A DNA stretch of 64,000 bases, from assembly GCA_963792655.1 (NCBI GenBank), contig CAWBWU010000011.1:186001-250000 (forward strand). Direction: 5' to 3'. A model generated the notes under the pieces. That model was not told the origin of the DNA and made no database searches. It saw only the letters and a list, made by a program, of their open reading frames with translations. Below, piece by piece: positions 26,442 to 36,584 of the stretch (its first letter is position 1; every line of letters begins with the position of its first letter). This DNA is from DOZZ01 sp963792655 (GTDB taxonomy: Bacteria; Acidobacteriota; Terriglobia; Bryobacterales; Bryobacteraceae). Both the position numbers and the translations under genes were made by a program.

Positions 26442-27823
26442 ATGTTTTTTCGTAAGCAGCACCTGCACTTCACGGGGATCGGCGGAATTGGCATGAGCGG
26501 TATCGCCGAAGTGCTGCTGAATTTGGGTTACACGATCAGCGGGTCCGATCAAAAGCTTTCGGCAACGACCGAACATCTCACCCAACTGGGCGCGCAAGTC
26601 TTCGAGGGCCACGACGCTTCAAACGTCAAAGGAGCCAAGGCCCTGGTGGTGAGTTCCGCCGTGGATGAACAGAATCCGGAAGTGCAGGAAGCGCGGCGCT
26701 TGCAGATTCCGGTGATTCCGCGCGGCGAACTGCTGGCCGAGTTGATGCGGCTCAAGTACGGCATCGCCGTCGGCGGCAGCCATGGCAAGACCACCACGAC
26801 GTCGATGATCGCGACTATCCTCAACCATGCGGGACTTGATCCCACCGTGGTGGTCGGCGGCAAGGTCGAAAACGATGGGCGGCACCAACGCGCGCGTCGG
26901 TCACAGCGAAATTCTGGTGGTCGAATCGGATGAGAGCGATGGCTCCTTCCTGAAGCTCGCGCCGATTCTTGCGATCGTCACGAACATCGATCGCGAGCAC
27001 CTGGATCATTACGCGGACCTGAACGACATTCGTCAGTCGTTTACGGAATTCGTGAACAAGGTTCCGTTCTATGGCGCCGCGATTCTTTGTCTCGATGACG
27101 AGAATGTTCAGAGCATCCTGCCCGAAGTCGCGCAGACGAACCATCACGTACGGTCACGCGCGGCAGGCGGACTTCCGTCCGGCAGAAGTGAATTGCGGCG
27201 ATTTCTCAACCACGTTCGTGCTTCATCACCGAGGCGAGAGCATTGGCGAGTTTCGTTTGAACGTTCCGGGCGAACACAACGTGCTCAACGCCACCGCCGC
27301 CGTTGCCGTGGCGACCGAGCTGAACGTGACGCCGGACAAAATTCGCGAAGGCCTGGCGCTCTACGCCGGAGTCGACCGGCGCTTTCAAGTAAAAGGCGTC
27401 GAGCGCGGCGTGACCGTGGTGGATGACTACGGACACCATCCGACCGAGATTCGCGCTACCTTGCAAGCCGCGCGTTCGTGCCATCCACATGGCATTCACG
27501 TGCTGTTTCAGCCGCACCGCTTCACGCGCACCTTCCACTTGATGGATGATTTTGCACGCGCCTTTCATCAGGCCGACCACGTGTACGTGCTCGATATTTA
27601 TGCCGCTTCCGAGAAGCCGATGGAAGGCGTAACGTCGGAAGCCCTCGTTGAACGCATGCGGCAGTTCGGGCATCGCGGCGTGCAGTACGTATCATCCATT
27701 CCCGCTGGAGTTGAGGAGGTCGTGAAGAACGCTGAGTCCGGCGACTTCGCGCTCACGCTCGGCGCGGGGAGTGTGTCGCAAGCCTCGGAATCCATTCTGG
27801 AGGCGCTCAAAGCGCAAGCCTGA
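26442..27823 (+). CDS. murC: UDP-N-acetylmuramate:L-alanine ligase MurC (two apparent +1 frameshifts)
   Basis: MurC starts the stem peptide by adding L-Ala to UDP-MurNAc. Frame 3 encodes the N-terminal part (HFTGIGGIGMSGIAEVL, P-loop GGSHGKTTTTSMIA). At about 26875-26878 (AACGATGGG) it moves to frame 1 (VVESDESDGSFLKL, IVTNIDREHLDHY), and at about 27147-27152 (CCATCACG) to frame 2 (PGEHNVLNATAAVAVA, VVDDYGHHPTEI, FQPHRFTRT). Removing one base at each point gives exactly 459 residues, the usual length. The stop shares one base with the ftsQ start (TGATG). Confidence 0.93.
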
Positions 27824-28597
27824 TGCCTAAACCGGCGCCGGAAAAGAAAGTCCGCTGGAAGATGTGGCTGCGCATCGGAATCTGGTGCGTGTGCGCCGCG
27901 GGAACCACGTTCGCCGCGCGTGAAGTGCGGCAGTTCGTTTTTGCGGACCCGCGCTTTGCACTGCACGACGCGATTCTGAAGGACCCGAGCGGCAACGGCG
28001 TATTGATCCAGGGCACGCGTTACGCCTCGCACCAGCGCATCATGCAGGTGTTCGCACCCGACTTCGGCCGGAGCGTCTTCAAAATTCCGATTGCAGAACG
28101 CCGCCGCCGGTTGCTCGCAATCGATTGGGTCGACGAGGCCACCGTTGCGCGCGTCTGGCCCAATCGCCTGATCGTGCGGCTGCGTGAACGCACGCCCGTC
28201 GCGTTCGTCAATTTGCATCCCGGCTTTGTGCTGGTGGATGCAGAAGGCGTCCTGCTCGCGCCGCCACCGAAGACGCGTTTCGCGTTGCCTGTCATTTCCG
28301 GCATCACCGTTGAGCAGAATCGAAACCGAACGCCGCGCGCGTGTCCAGGCCATGCTGCAGATGCTGAAAGAGCTTGGCTCTGCCGGTAACAACATTTCAG
28401 AAGTGCAAGCCGACGATCTGAGTAATCTGCGCGCGACCGTGCAGATGAAAGATCGCGCGGTCGAGCTCTGGCTCGGCGATCAGAATTATCAGGCGCGCTA
28501 CGACAGCTTTGCGCGCCACTACGATGAGATGCGCCGCAACTCGGAGCAGCCTTCCATCTACGACTTACGTATCGACGGCCGCATTTTTACCAGGTAG
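27823..28597 (+). CDS. ftsQ: Cell division protein FtsQ/DivIB (apparent +1 frameshift)
   Basis: FtsQ connects early and late divisome proteins in the periplasm. The N-terminal basic tail (KPAPEKKVRWKMW) is followed by one membrane helix (IGIWCVCAAGTTFAA), a POTRA-like region (VFKIPIAERRRRLLAIDWV, ARVWPNRLIVRLRERTPVA) and the beta domain (FVLVDAEGVLLAPP). The frame changes from 1 to 2 at about 28318-28322, near AGAATCGAAACC; the rest (RRARVQAMLQML to RIDGRIFTR) is in frame 2. Deleting one base gives 257 residues. The call is helped strongly by its place between murC and ftsA. Confidence 0.88.
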
Positions 28598-28606
28598 GGA
28601 ATTGTC

Positions 28607-29806
28607 ATGAACAGCAAGTCTTTCATCGCCGCCGCAGTTGACGCCGGGAGTTCTTATACCCGCGCCGTGATCTGCGAAGTTGAAAACGGTTGCATCGAGT
28701 ATCGCGGCGCCGGCATTGTCGGCTCCAGTGGGTTCACGCGCAGCCGCATCTCCGATCGTCAGGCGCTCTCGACCGCCATTCTGCGCGCCGTGCAGATGGC
28801 CGAACAGGAAGCGCAGGTGCAAGTCGAAGCCATCACGGTGGGTTGCGGCGGCACTACAATTCGCGGGGCCAACACGCGCAGCCGCATCGAGACCGGACGC
28901 CCGCGTGAACTCGAACAACGCGATGTGGATCGCGCCTTCGAGCGTGCCGCGCGCGTGCAGCTTCCTGAAGACCGCGTGATGCTGCAGCTCTGCCCGCAAG
29001 ACTTCGTCATCGATGATCGCGCCGGTTATCGCGACCCGCGCAAGATGATGGCGTCGATGATGGAAGCGCACGCGCATGTCATCACCGTTGCGACACAAGA
29101 GCATTCGATTCTCACGCAAGCCGTCAACCAGGCGCATCTGGCGCTTGAAGAATCGGTGTTCGAAGCCATTGCTGCATGTTATGCGTGCGTGCCGCCGGAA
29201 GATCGCCGCGAAGGACTGGCGCTGCTCGATATCGGCCAGCATTCCAGTGAGCTGGTGGTTTACCACGGTGATGCGTTGCAGCTCGCGAGCAGCCTTTCGC
29301 TTTCGGGCGATCACTTCACGCGCGACATCGCGCACTTCCTGCGCATCCAGTACGACGACGCGCTCTTAGTGAAAGAACAGTACGGCAGCGCCAGCGCTTC
29401 CACCACGGCGAGCAATAGCTTCATCGAACTACCCGTGCCCGACGGACGCGAGATGCGCGAAGCGGCACGGCGGTCGTTGAACGAAATCATCGAAGCGCGC
29501 GCAGTCGAGATGTTTCAGTTGGTACGGCAAGAGCTGGCGCGAGTCGGCATGGAGCGTTCGCTCTCGGGCGGCCTCGTGATCACCGGCGGCGGCGCCGAGC
29601 TGCACGGCCTCTGCGATGTTGCCGAACAGGTTTTGGATTGCCCTGCACGCATTGGTTTGCCCTATGGCATTCGCCACTGGCCGCAAGAGCTCGACTCGCC
29701 CTCGTGGGCGACTGTCGCCGGGCTTGCGATGTACTCGGCACGCATGCGCAGCAATGCCGAACCAGTGAAGCAGAACGAAGGAATTTTGGCCCGCATTCTC
29801 AAGTAA
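28607..29806 (+). CDS. ftsA: Cell division protein FtsA
   Basis: FtsA is the actin-like ATPase that ties FtsZ to the membrane. The 399-residue protein has the phosphate-1 motif AAVDAGSSYTRAVI, the 1C subdomain, the phosphate-2 motif LALLDIGQHSSELVVY, the connect motif and the adenosine motif VITGGGAELHGL. The C-terminal end (EGILARILK) is short and amphipathic, as expected for the membrane-targeting helix. An AGGGA site lies at good spacing before the ATG. It is 16 bases upstream of ftsZ. Confidence 0.94.
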   Translation: MNSKSFIAAAVDAGSSYTRAVICEVENGCIEYRGAGIVGSSGFTRSRISDRQALSTAILRAVQMAEQEAQVQVEAITVGCGGTTIRGANTRSRIETGRPRELEQRDVDRAFERAARVQLPEDRVMLQLCPQDFVIDDRAGYRDPRKMMASMMEAHAHVITVATQEHSILTQAVNQAHLALEESVFEAIAACYACVPPEDRREGLALLDIGQHSSELVVYHGDALQLASSLSLSGDHFTRDIAHFLRIQYDDALLVKEQYGSASASTTASNSFIELPVPDGREMREAARRSLNEIIEARAVEMFQLVRQELARVGMERSLSGGLVITGGGAELHGLCDVAEQVLDCPARIGLPYGIRHWPQELDSPSWATVAGLAMYSARMRSNAEPVKQNEGILARILK

Positions 29807-29822
29807 CGGAAGGATCACTCAT

Positions 29823-30998
29823 ATGTCATTAGGCGCCGACTTCGGCAATCTCACTTACGAACTGCAAGACGAACTGCGCCACGGCGCAAAGATCAAAGTC
29901 ATCGGCGTGGGCGGCGGCGGCTCGAATGCCGTCGGGCGCATGATGGCTGAGGGACTCGAAGGCGTCGAGTTCCACATCCTCAACACCGATGCGCAGGCTC
30001 TTGCCTCATCATCGGTACCAAGCAAGATTCAAATCGGCAACAAGATCACCGGCGGGCTCGGTGCGGGTGCAGATCCCAATGTAGGCCGCCAGGCGGCGCT
30101 CGAAGATACGGAACGCATTCTCGAACTGCTGCATGGCGCCGATATGGTGTTCGTCACCGCGGGGCTGGGCGGCGGCACAGGCGCGGGCGCAGCACCGGTG
30201 GTTGCATCACTCGCGAAAGAACTGGATGCGCTCACCGTTGCGGTGGTCACTAAGCCCTTCACGTTTGAGGGCGCGAAGCGCATGCGCCAGGCCGAGAAGA
30301 GTCTCGCCGAACTCACCGCCTCGGTCGATACGCTGATCACCATCCCGAACGATCGTCTGCTCAGCATCGTGCCGCGCGGCACCAGCTTCCAGCAAAGCTT
30401 CCGCGTCGCCGACGATATTCTGCGCCAGGCCGTGCAAGGCATCAGCGACATCATCGTAACGCCGGGCATCATCAACCTCGACTTCTCGGACATTCGCACC
30501 ACCATGCTCGGGATGGGCCACGCCATGATGGGCACCGCGACAGCTCGTGGCGAGAATGCCGCGGTCGAAGCAGCGCGTCACGCCATCAATAGTCCGCTGC
30601 TCGAAGACACGCGCATCGCCGGTTCTAAACGGGTGTTGATCAACATCACCGGTTCCATGAATCTCGGCCTGCATGAGATCAACGAAGCGTGCAGCATCAT
30701 TCGCGATGCCGCGGCTTGCGAAGATGTGCAGATCAACTTCGGCGTCATCGTGAACGAACATATGGCCGACGCAGTGAAGGTGACGGTCATCGCAACCGGG
30801 TTCAAGATGGAAGAGCCGGTGATGTTCTCGATCCCTGCCCCGCAAGCAAAGGTCGAGTTCCTGCCTGTGCCCGTTTCCACTCCCGAGCCTGAACCGATTC
30901 GCCTGGTCGAAGAAGCCGAGCCGGTAGCGGAAGATCCGATCTTCGATCAAGACGACCTGGACACGCCAGCCTATTTGCGCAACAGACGAGTCAACTGA
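29823..30998 (+). CDS. ftsZ: Cell division GTPase FtsZ
   Basis: FtsZ is the tubulin-like GTPase that forms the division ring. It shows GVGGGGSNAVGRM, NTDAQAL, the tubulin signature GLGGGTGAGAAPVVAS, the T7 loop NLDFSDIRTTM, and a final DDLDTPAYLRNRR that matches the conserved C-terminal peptide bound by FtsA and other partners. Length is 391 residues. A GGAAGG ribosome site precedes the ATG. It is the last dcw gene, but the following gene starts 2 bases after its stop, so transcription probably continues. Confidence 0.97.
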   Translation: MSLGADFGNLTYELQDELRHGAKIKVIGVGGGGSNAVGRMMAEGLEGVEFHILNTDAQALASSSVPSKIQIGNKITGGLGAGADPNVGRQAALEDTERILELLHGADMVFVTAGLGGGTGAGAAPVVASLAKELDALTVAVVTKPFTFEGAKRMRQAEKSLAELTASVDTLITIPNDRLLSIVPRGTSFQQSFRVADDILRQAVQGISDIIVTPGIINLDFSDIRTTMLGMGHAMMGTATARGENAAVEAARHAINSPLLEDTRIAGSKRVLINITGSMNLGLHEINEACSIIRDAAACEDVQINFGVIVNEHMADAVKVTVIATGFKMEEPVMFSIPAPQAKVEFLPVPVSTPEPEPIRLVEEAEPVAEDPIFDQDDLDTPAYLRNRRVN

Positions 30999-31000
30999 AC

Positions 31001-31594
31001 TTGGCCAAACGCGCTCAGCCTGCGCCCGAACTCGACGACCTCGCGTTCAAAACGCAGGCCGCGTTTGAGAAGTGGCTCGAGCGCAATCAGGCCTCATCGC
31101 CAGGCATCTGGCTGCGGTTTGCGAAGAAGAACTCGGGCATCCAGTCCGTCACTTACGCTGAGGCGGTGGAGAGCGCACTTTGCTTCGGCTGGATCGACGG
31201 GCAGGTAAAGTTAGGTGACAAGCTCACCTATTTGCAACGCTTCACGCCTCGCAGACGAGGCAGCGTCTGGTCTCAAGTGAATCGCGAAAAGGTGCTGGCC
31301 CTCGAAGCGGCGGGGCGTCTGCGGCCAGGCGGCGCCTCCGCCATTGCTGATGCGAAAGAGACTGGCCGGTGGGATACCGCATACCCATCGGCCTCCCAAG
31401 CCACGGTGCCACCAGATTTCGAAGCGGCAATGCGCGCGAGCAAGACCGCGACCGTCGCTTTTGCGCAACTGAACGCCGTGAACCGCTACGCCATGCTGTT
31501 TCGCATCCATATTGCGAAACGGGCCTCGACGCGCGCAGAACGCATCGCAAAGTTCGTCAAAATGCTCGAGAAGGGTGAATCGATCCACCCGTGA
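31001..31594 (+). CDS. YdeI/OmpD-associated family protein
   Basis: A 197-residue cytoplasmic protein of the YdeI/OmpD-associated type. The family marks are WLRFAKKNSGIQSVTYAEAVESALCFGWIDGQV and the following RFTPRRRGSVWSQVN, with a helical C-terminus (FAQLNAVNRYAMLFRIHIAKR). Relatives have been linked to resistance to cationic peptides, but the biochemical role is unclear. The TTG at 31001 directly follows the ftsZ stop, so it is probably cotranscribed with the dcw operon. I see no reason for a division role beyond that. Confidence 0.85.
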   Translation: MAKRAQPAPELDDLAFKTQAAFEKWLERNQASSPGIWLRFAKKNSGIQSVTYAEAVESALCFGWIDGQVKLGDKLTYLQRFTPRRRGSVWSQVNREKVLALEAAGRLRPGGASAIADAKETGRWDTAYPSASQATVPPDFEAAMRASKTATVAFAQLNAVNRYAMLFRIHIAKRASTRAERIAKFVKMLEKGESIHP

Positions 31595-31610
31595 TGGTTC
31601 ATCAGATGAC

Positions 31611-31627
31611 TGTACGGTCACGGTACA
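31611..31627. promoter_or_regulatory. TGTAC-N7-GTACA inverted repeat upstream of purF
   Basis: Perfect 5-base arms separated by 7 bases, centred 38 bases before the purF ATG. It could be an operator for purF or a weak hairpin between the operons. The motif does not match the B. subtilis PurBox as I know it. Low confidence because short palindromes are common. Confidence 0.25.
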
Positions 31628-31656
31628 ATCAGTAAGTCGTTACAAAACCCCCATCC

Positions 31657-33063
<1,407 letters not shown>

Positions 33064-33093
33064 AGCAGCAGCAACGCTACTGGTGGGCGCGGC

Positions 33094-34827
33094 TTAGAGC
33101 GCACTGGTGTTCGTGTCCACCAGCACCCCGTCGACATAAATTCTTCCTTGCCGGATACTCACCCTTTTGGGCTCGCCATTCGACAGGCGACTGAAACTGC
33201 GGAACTCAAACACAGGATGCTCGTTGGCATCGGTTGTAATGTCCGCAAGGATTTGCGCGGCGAGCGCCTCGCCCAGCGTTAGACTCCGGGCATTGTCTGT
33301 GCGCCAGTGAACGCCGCCGATGCTTCGGCCCATGGCGACATTCATGGCCAGCTTGTTCAATTCGCCCTCGATGGTCAGTTCTGCTGCGACCGCTGCGGGC
33401 AGTTCGGTGCGTGTTCCTTTATCGCCTCCGGAAGCGGCGGTCACGCCAGTGACATACGACTTGATCGGATCGCCGGAACCGAAAGGAGCGTCCCGCTCCG
33501 TCAAAGTGCTGAACTTTACCGGGTCACCGCTACTGTCAATCGTCTGGAAGTACGCCTTCAGAACCGTAACGCAAATGCCTGCGACGGTTGCGTGCCCTGC
33601 TCCGTAAGAGGGGTGCGCCGGGCTGCCGGGGGTGAACGCCATCGGCAGCAAGAGCGTGCCGTAACTGCTTTGGATCCGCGTAGCCGCGGTTGTCCCACTG
33701 ACCCAGGCGGGCAAACCGTACGCGCGCGTGTCACCAGGACCGATTCCATTCGTCTGAACGTGCAGCAACCCCGCGTAAGCCTCCGGACGAAGCCTTAGAT
33801 GCACCTGCCACTTCTGGTTCCAGATGCATTTCAAGGCGCGGGTCGCTACTTCGGATACAAGCGCAAGGATATGAGGGCCGCCGAGGACACCAAAGCCTGA
33901 CTCGCGCGGCTTCAGAACTCCGCTGTCGCCGTAAGGGTTTCCTGGCGTCCACTTAGCGCCGCCCGACAGCAAGAGGATCGCAGCATTGAAGTACGCCTGA
34001 TGCAGTGCATCTTTGTTGACGAAGCGCGCCAAATCTCGCGGAGTAGAAATATAGCGAGGCTTCTTTTCGAAGTTAGAGTCGCTGTTCTCGTTCGCATGTG
34101 AATAATCCTGACCGTAGGGGTCTCGAGCGGTGATGTTTCCATCGCGACCTGTGTTCTGGGCTGCCAGCCAGGAGTCAAAGTCCGTCAGATAGTTTTGGCC
34201 TTTAATGTAAGGGCGCTGCATCTGGTTGATAGTTTGCGTTCCATAGTGTGCGTCTCGGACAAAGAATTGGCTGACCATGGGACCCAATTCCTCACCCGGC
34301 AGGCCAAGGCGAAAGATGTTCTGGTGGGTGATCGCGTCAAGATGGCCAGCGCGGCCAGGCACGTCGATACCGGTCTTCAGGTGACCGGCATCACCGGTGT
34401 CGCCCACTGCGGTCTGAAACCGCCCGTGGATCTCTGTGGCGGCCGTAGCGATGTCGCTGTTAGAGTCGAACTGATCGAAAGGAACATCGCGAAGAAGCGC
34501 CATCCAATAGAGTTCAGTCATCTCGGCAGCCGCCGTGGTGGAGAGAACCTTTGGCGCCGGGGGTATCGAGTAAGATGCGGGATGGTGGGTAAGCCGGTCG
34601 CTAGCCAAGCCAGCCTGTGGGTTGATCAGCGTAGCAGTATGAATGTCGTATTTCGGAACCAGGGCGAAGGTGCTCCACCCTTCGCTTGCCGCGACCAGCT
34701 TATCGAAGGCCGACGGATCCACTTCTCCGTATTGGTTGTGTGGAAGAGTTTTATGGAAGCTGCCCAAACCGCGGAGGTTCAAGCCACCTGCATTGAAGAT
34801 TCGCCTCGTGTCGCCGTTGTTTGCCAT
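33094..34827 (-). CDS. Vanadium-dependent haloperoxidase (bromoperoxidase type)
   Basis: A 577-residue enzyme of the vanadate-containing haloperoxidase family, which uses H2O2 to oxidise halides. The vanadate site is visible: K339 and R347 in KWQVHLRLRPEA, H405 and H412 in HPSYGAGHATVAG, and R501/H507 in GRSIGGVHWRTDN. The K-R spacing of 8 and R-H spacing of 6 follow the algal bromoperoxidase pattern. One point differs from the textbook P-S-G-H motif: Ala410 stands where the serine usually contacts vanadate. There is no signal peptide. It converges on purF with a 30-base gap and has no chlorination-pathway neighbours. Confidence 0.88.
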   Translation of the reverse strand: MANNGDTRRIFNAGGLNLRGLGSFHKTLPHNQYGEVDPSAFDKLVAASEGWSTFALVPKYDIHTATLINPQAGLASDRLTHHPASYSIPPAPKVLSTTAAAEMTELYWMALLRDVPFDQFDSNSDIATAATEIHGRFQTAVGDTGDAGHLKTGIDVPGRAGHLDAITHQNIFRLGLPGEELGPMVSQFFVRDAHYGTQTINQMQRPYIKGQNYLTDFDSWLAAQNTGRDGNITARDPYGQDYSHANENSDSNFEKKPRYISTPRDLARFVNKDALHQAYFNAAILLLSGGAKWTPGNPYGDSGVLKPRESGFGVLGGPHILALVSEVATRALKCIWNQKWQVHLRLRPEAYAGLLHVQTNGIGPGDTRAYGLPAWVSGTTAATRIQSSYGTLLLPMAFTPGSPAHPSYGAGHATVAGICVTVLKAYFQTIDSSGDPVKFSTLTERDAPFGSGDPIKSYVTGVTAASGGDKGTRTELPAAVAAELTIEGELNKLAMNVAMGRSIGGVHWRTDNARSLTLGEALAAQILADITTDANEHPVFEFRSFSRLSNGEPKRVSIRQGRIYVDGVLVDTNTSAL

Positions 34828-34950
34828 GAAGAGGCTCCCGTCTGCTCTCTGACTAACTAAAAGGGGCCCAAAGGAGACGGTAGATTAGCACTGGGGTGGT
34901 ACAAGGTCAAGGCCGGGAAGAAACACGTGCTTTCGTGTAACTCTCGTTGC

Positions 34951-35670
34951 ATGAGACTCGTTGCTTTCCTCGCGCTCGCGTTGAGTGCGCCGCTCTATGC
35001 CGAGAAGCCGGTGGTGGTGGAACTATTCACCTCCGAAGGCTGCTCGAGCTGTCCTCCCGCCGATGAACTACTGATGAAACTGGATCACGCGCCGGGTGTG
35101 CTGGTGCTGTCGGAGCATGTCGATTACTGGAACTCCCTCGGATGGAAAGATCCGTTTTCGAATCATCAGTTCAGCGCCCGGCAGGAGCAGTATGCTCACG
35201 CGTTTCATCTGGACAGCAACTACACGCCGCAGATGGTGGTTGACGGCCGCACAGAATTCGTCGGTAACAACGAAGGCAAAGCGCGAGAGGCGATTCGCAC
35301 TGCGGCGCAAACATCCAAAGCGGACGTAACGCTTGCCTGGCACGATGGCAAGCTCGCGGTGAAGGTAGACCACGCGCCCGCGGGAACGTTGCAGGTGATG
35401 GTGGCGATCGCCGAAAGCGGTCTGCAATCGTCGGTTGCGCGCGGTGAAAATAGCGGACGTACGCTGCTGCATACTTCGGTGGTGCGGTGGCTGCACGCCG
35501 CTGGGCAGGTCCGCAACGGAGCCTTCGAAGGCGAAGTGCCGGTCACGCTGGCTCGTGATTGGAAGCGGGAGAATCTGAAGGCGATTGTATTTGTGCAGGA
35601 TGTCGCCACGCGGAAGATCGAGGGCGCAGCGGCGGCGCCTTTCAGTGGTGGAGAGATCGGGAAGTCATAG
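34951..35670 (+). CDS. DUF1223 thioredoxin-like exported protein
   Basis: A 239-residue protein starting at ATG 34951 with signal peptide MRLVAFLALALSAPLYA. An upstream in-frame GTG at 34927 would give a worse leader. The mature protein opens VVVELFTSEGCSSCPPADELL, a thioredoxin-like fold with a C-x-x-C pair, followed by SEHVDYWNSLGWKDPFS, PQMVVDGRTEFVG and a C-terminal beta domain. This is the DUF1223 pattern, thought to be periplasmic and redox-active; the substrate is unknown. It is monocistronic and converges with the TonB-like gene. Confidence 0.88.
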   Translation: MRLVAFLALALSAPLYAEKPVVVELFTSEGCSSCPPADELLMKLDHAPGVLVLSEHVDYWNSLGWKDPFSNHQFSARQEQYAHAFHLDSNYTPQMVVDGRTEFVGNNEGKAREAIRTAAQTSKADVTLAWHDGKLAVKVDHAPAGTLQVMVAIAESGLQSSVARGENSGRTLLHTSVVRWLHAAGQVRNGAFEGEVPVTLARDWKRENLKAIVFVQDVATRKIEGAAAAPFSGGEIGKS

Positions 35671-35679
35671 TGTTTGGGT

Positions 35680-36417
35680 TTACAGGATGCGGAAGGAGAC
35701 TTCGATCACAGCTTTGACGGCTACCGCGCGGCCCGCTTTGGTGCCGGGACGGAAGCGCCACCTGGCTACGGCTTCGAGGGCTTTCTCATCGAGGCCTAAT
35801 CCCATGCTTCGGACCACGCGAAGGTCAAGCGGCAAGCCGTCGGGACCCACGACGCAGGAGACCAGCACCGTGCCGGACATTTTGGCTTTGCGTGCGGGCT
35901 CTGAATACTCCGGGTCCACTTTGAAGATCGGGACTGGCATGGTCACGCCATGTCCCGCAGTGAAGATTCCGCCGTTGGCGTCGCCATCGCGGCCCGGGCC
36001 GTTGCCAATCGATGGGCCGGTACCGTTGCCGATTCCGTGAGGACCATTCAGCCCACCAGACAGCCCGCTGAGCAGACTGTTGGGATCGCCAATCGTTGCG
36101 CTGGTGGTGAGATCAGGCGGCGCATCCATCGCGTTGGGCATGACTAACTTCGGCTGAGTATTCACCAGCATCACCTGAGGCGGCGTGAAAGTGCGGCGAG
36201 CGACCGGCGGCGCGCCTCCGTGAGTCGCGGGCGTAGAGGCCTGGGCGCCTCCACCCCGGCCTTCAAACGCTTTCAAAACCGGATGGAAGACCAGGACGGA
36301 GTGATCGGTCTTGGCGGGCGCCGTTCGCACCGGCGGGCGGAAGGTGAACAAGCAGAGCAGTGCCACGAACAGCACGTGCAGCGAAAACGAGATCCACGAA
36401 GAGCGCGTTGGCAGCAT
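35680..36417 (-). CDS. TonB-like energy transducer / TonB C-terminal domain protein
   Basis: A 245-residue protein with one N-terminal membrane helix (SFSLHVLFVALLCLFTF), a long linker rich in Pro, Gly and Asn (residues about 50-160), and a C-terminal TonB domain (VPIFKVDPEYSEPARKAKMSGTVLVS, then GLDEKALEAVARWRFRPG). TonB proteins carry the proton-motive energy of ExbBD to outer-membrane receptors. The glycine-rich linker is less proline/lysine-rich than in classical TonB. No exbB/exbD is adjacent. It could serve the TonB receptor at 54272-57622, but that is inference. Confidence 0.82.
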   Translation of the reverse strand: MLPTRSSWISFSLHVLFVALLCLFTFRPPVRTAPAKTDHSVLVFHPVLKAFEGRGGGAQASTPATHGGAPPVARRTFTPPQVMLVNTQPKLVMPNAMDAPPDLTTSATIGDPNSLLSGLSGGLNGPHGIGNGTGPSIGNGPGRDGDANGGIFTAGHGVTMPVPIFKVDPEYSEPARKAKMSGTVLVSCVVGPDGLPLDLRVVRSMGLGLDEKALEAVARWRFRPGTKAGRAVAVKAVIEVSFRIL

Positions 36418-36563
36418 GCAGCGTAACAGGCATGCGCCGGTCCAGAGTATAAGTGCTGTAAGTATTGACTAAGTGGAGGCAAGTAGAGCGGCTAAGTTGG
36501 AACAACTGTGCGGAACTGGCTACACGAAGGTCCTTACCGTTCAACTGGTCCCGGGCGCGTAAA

Positions 36564-36584
36564 CCAGCGGCGGCTTACCGCTGG
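36564..36584 (-). terminator. Weak hairpin at the end of the MeaB-epimerase gene
   Basis: CCAGCGG (36564-36570) and CCGCTGG (36578-36584) form a perfect 7-bp stem that spans the stop codon, followed on the minus strand by only three T. It may help end transcription of the 40020-to-36575 minus-strand set, but it lacks a real U-tract. Confidence 0.25.
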
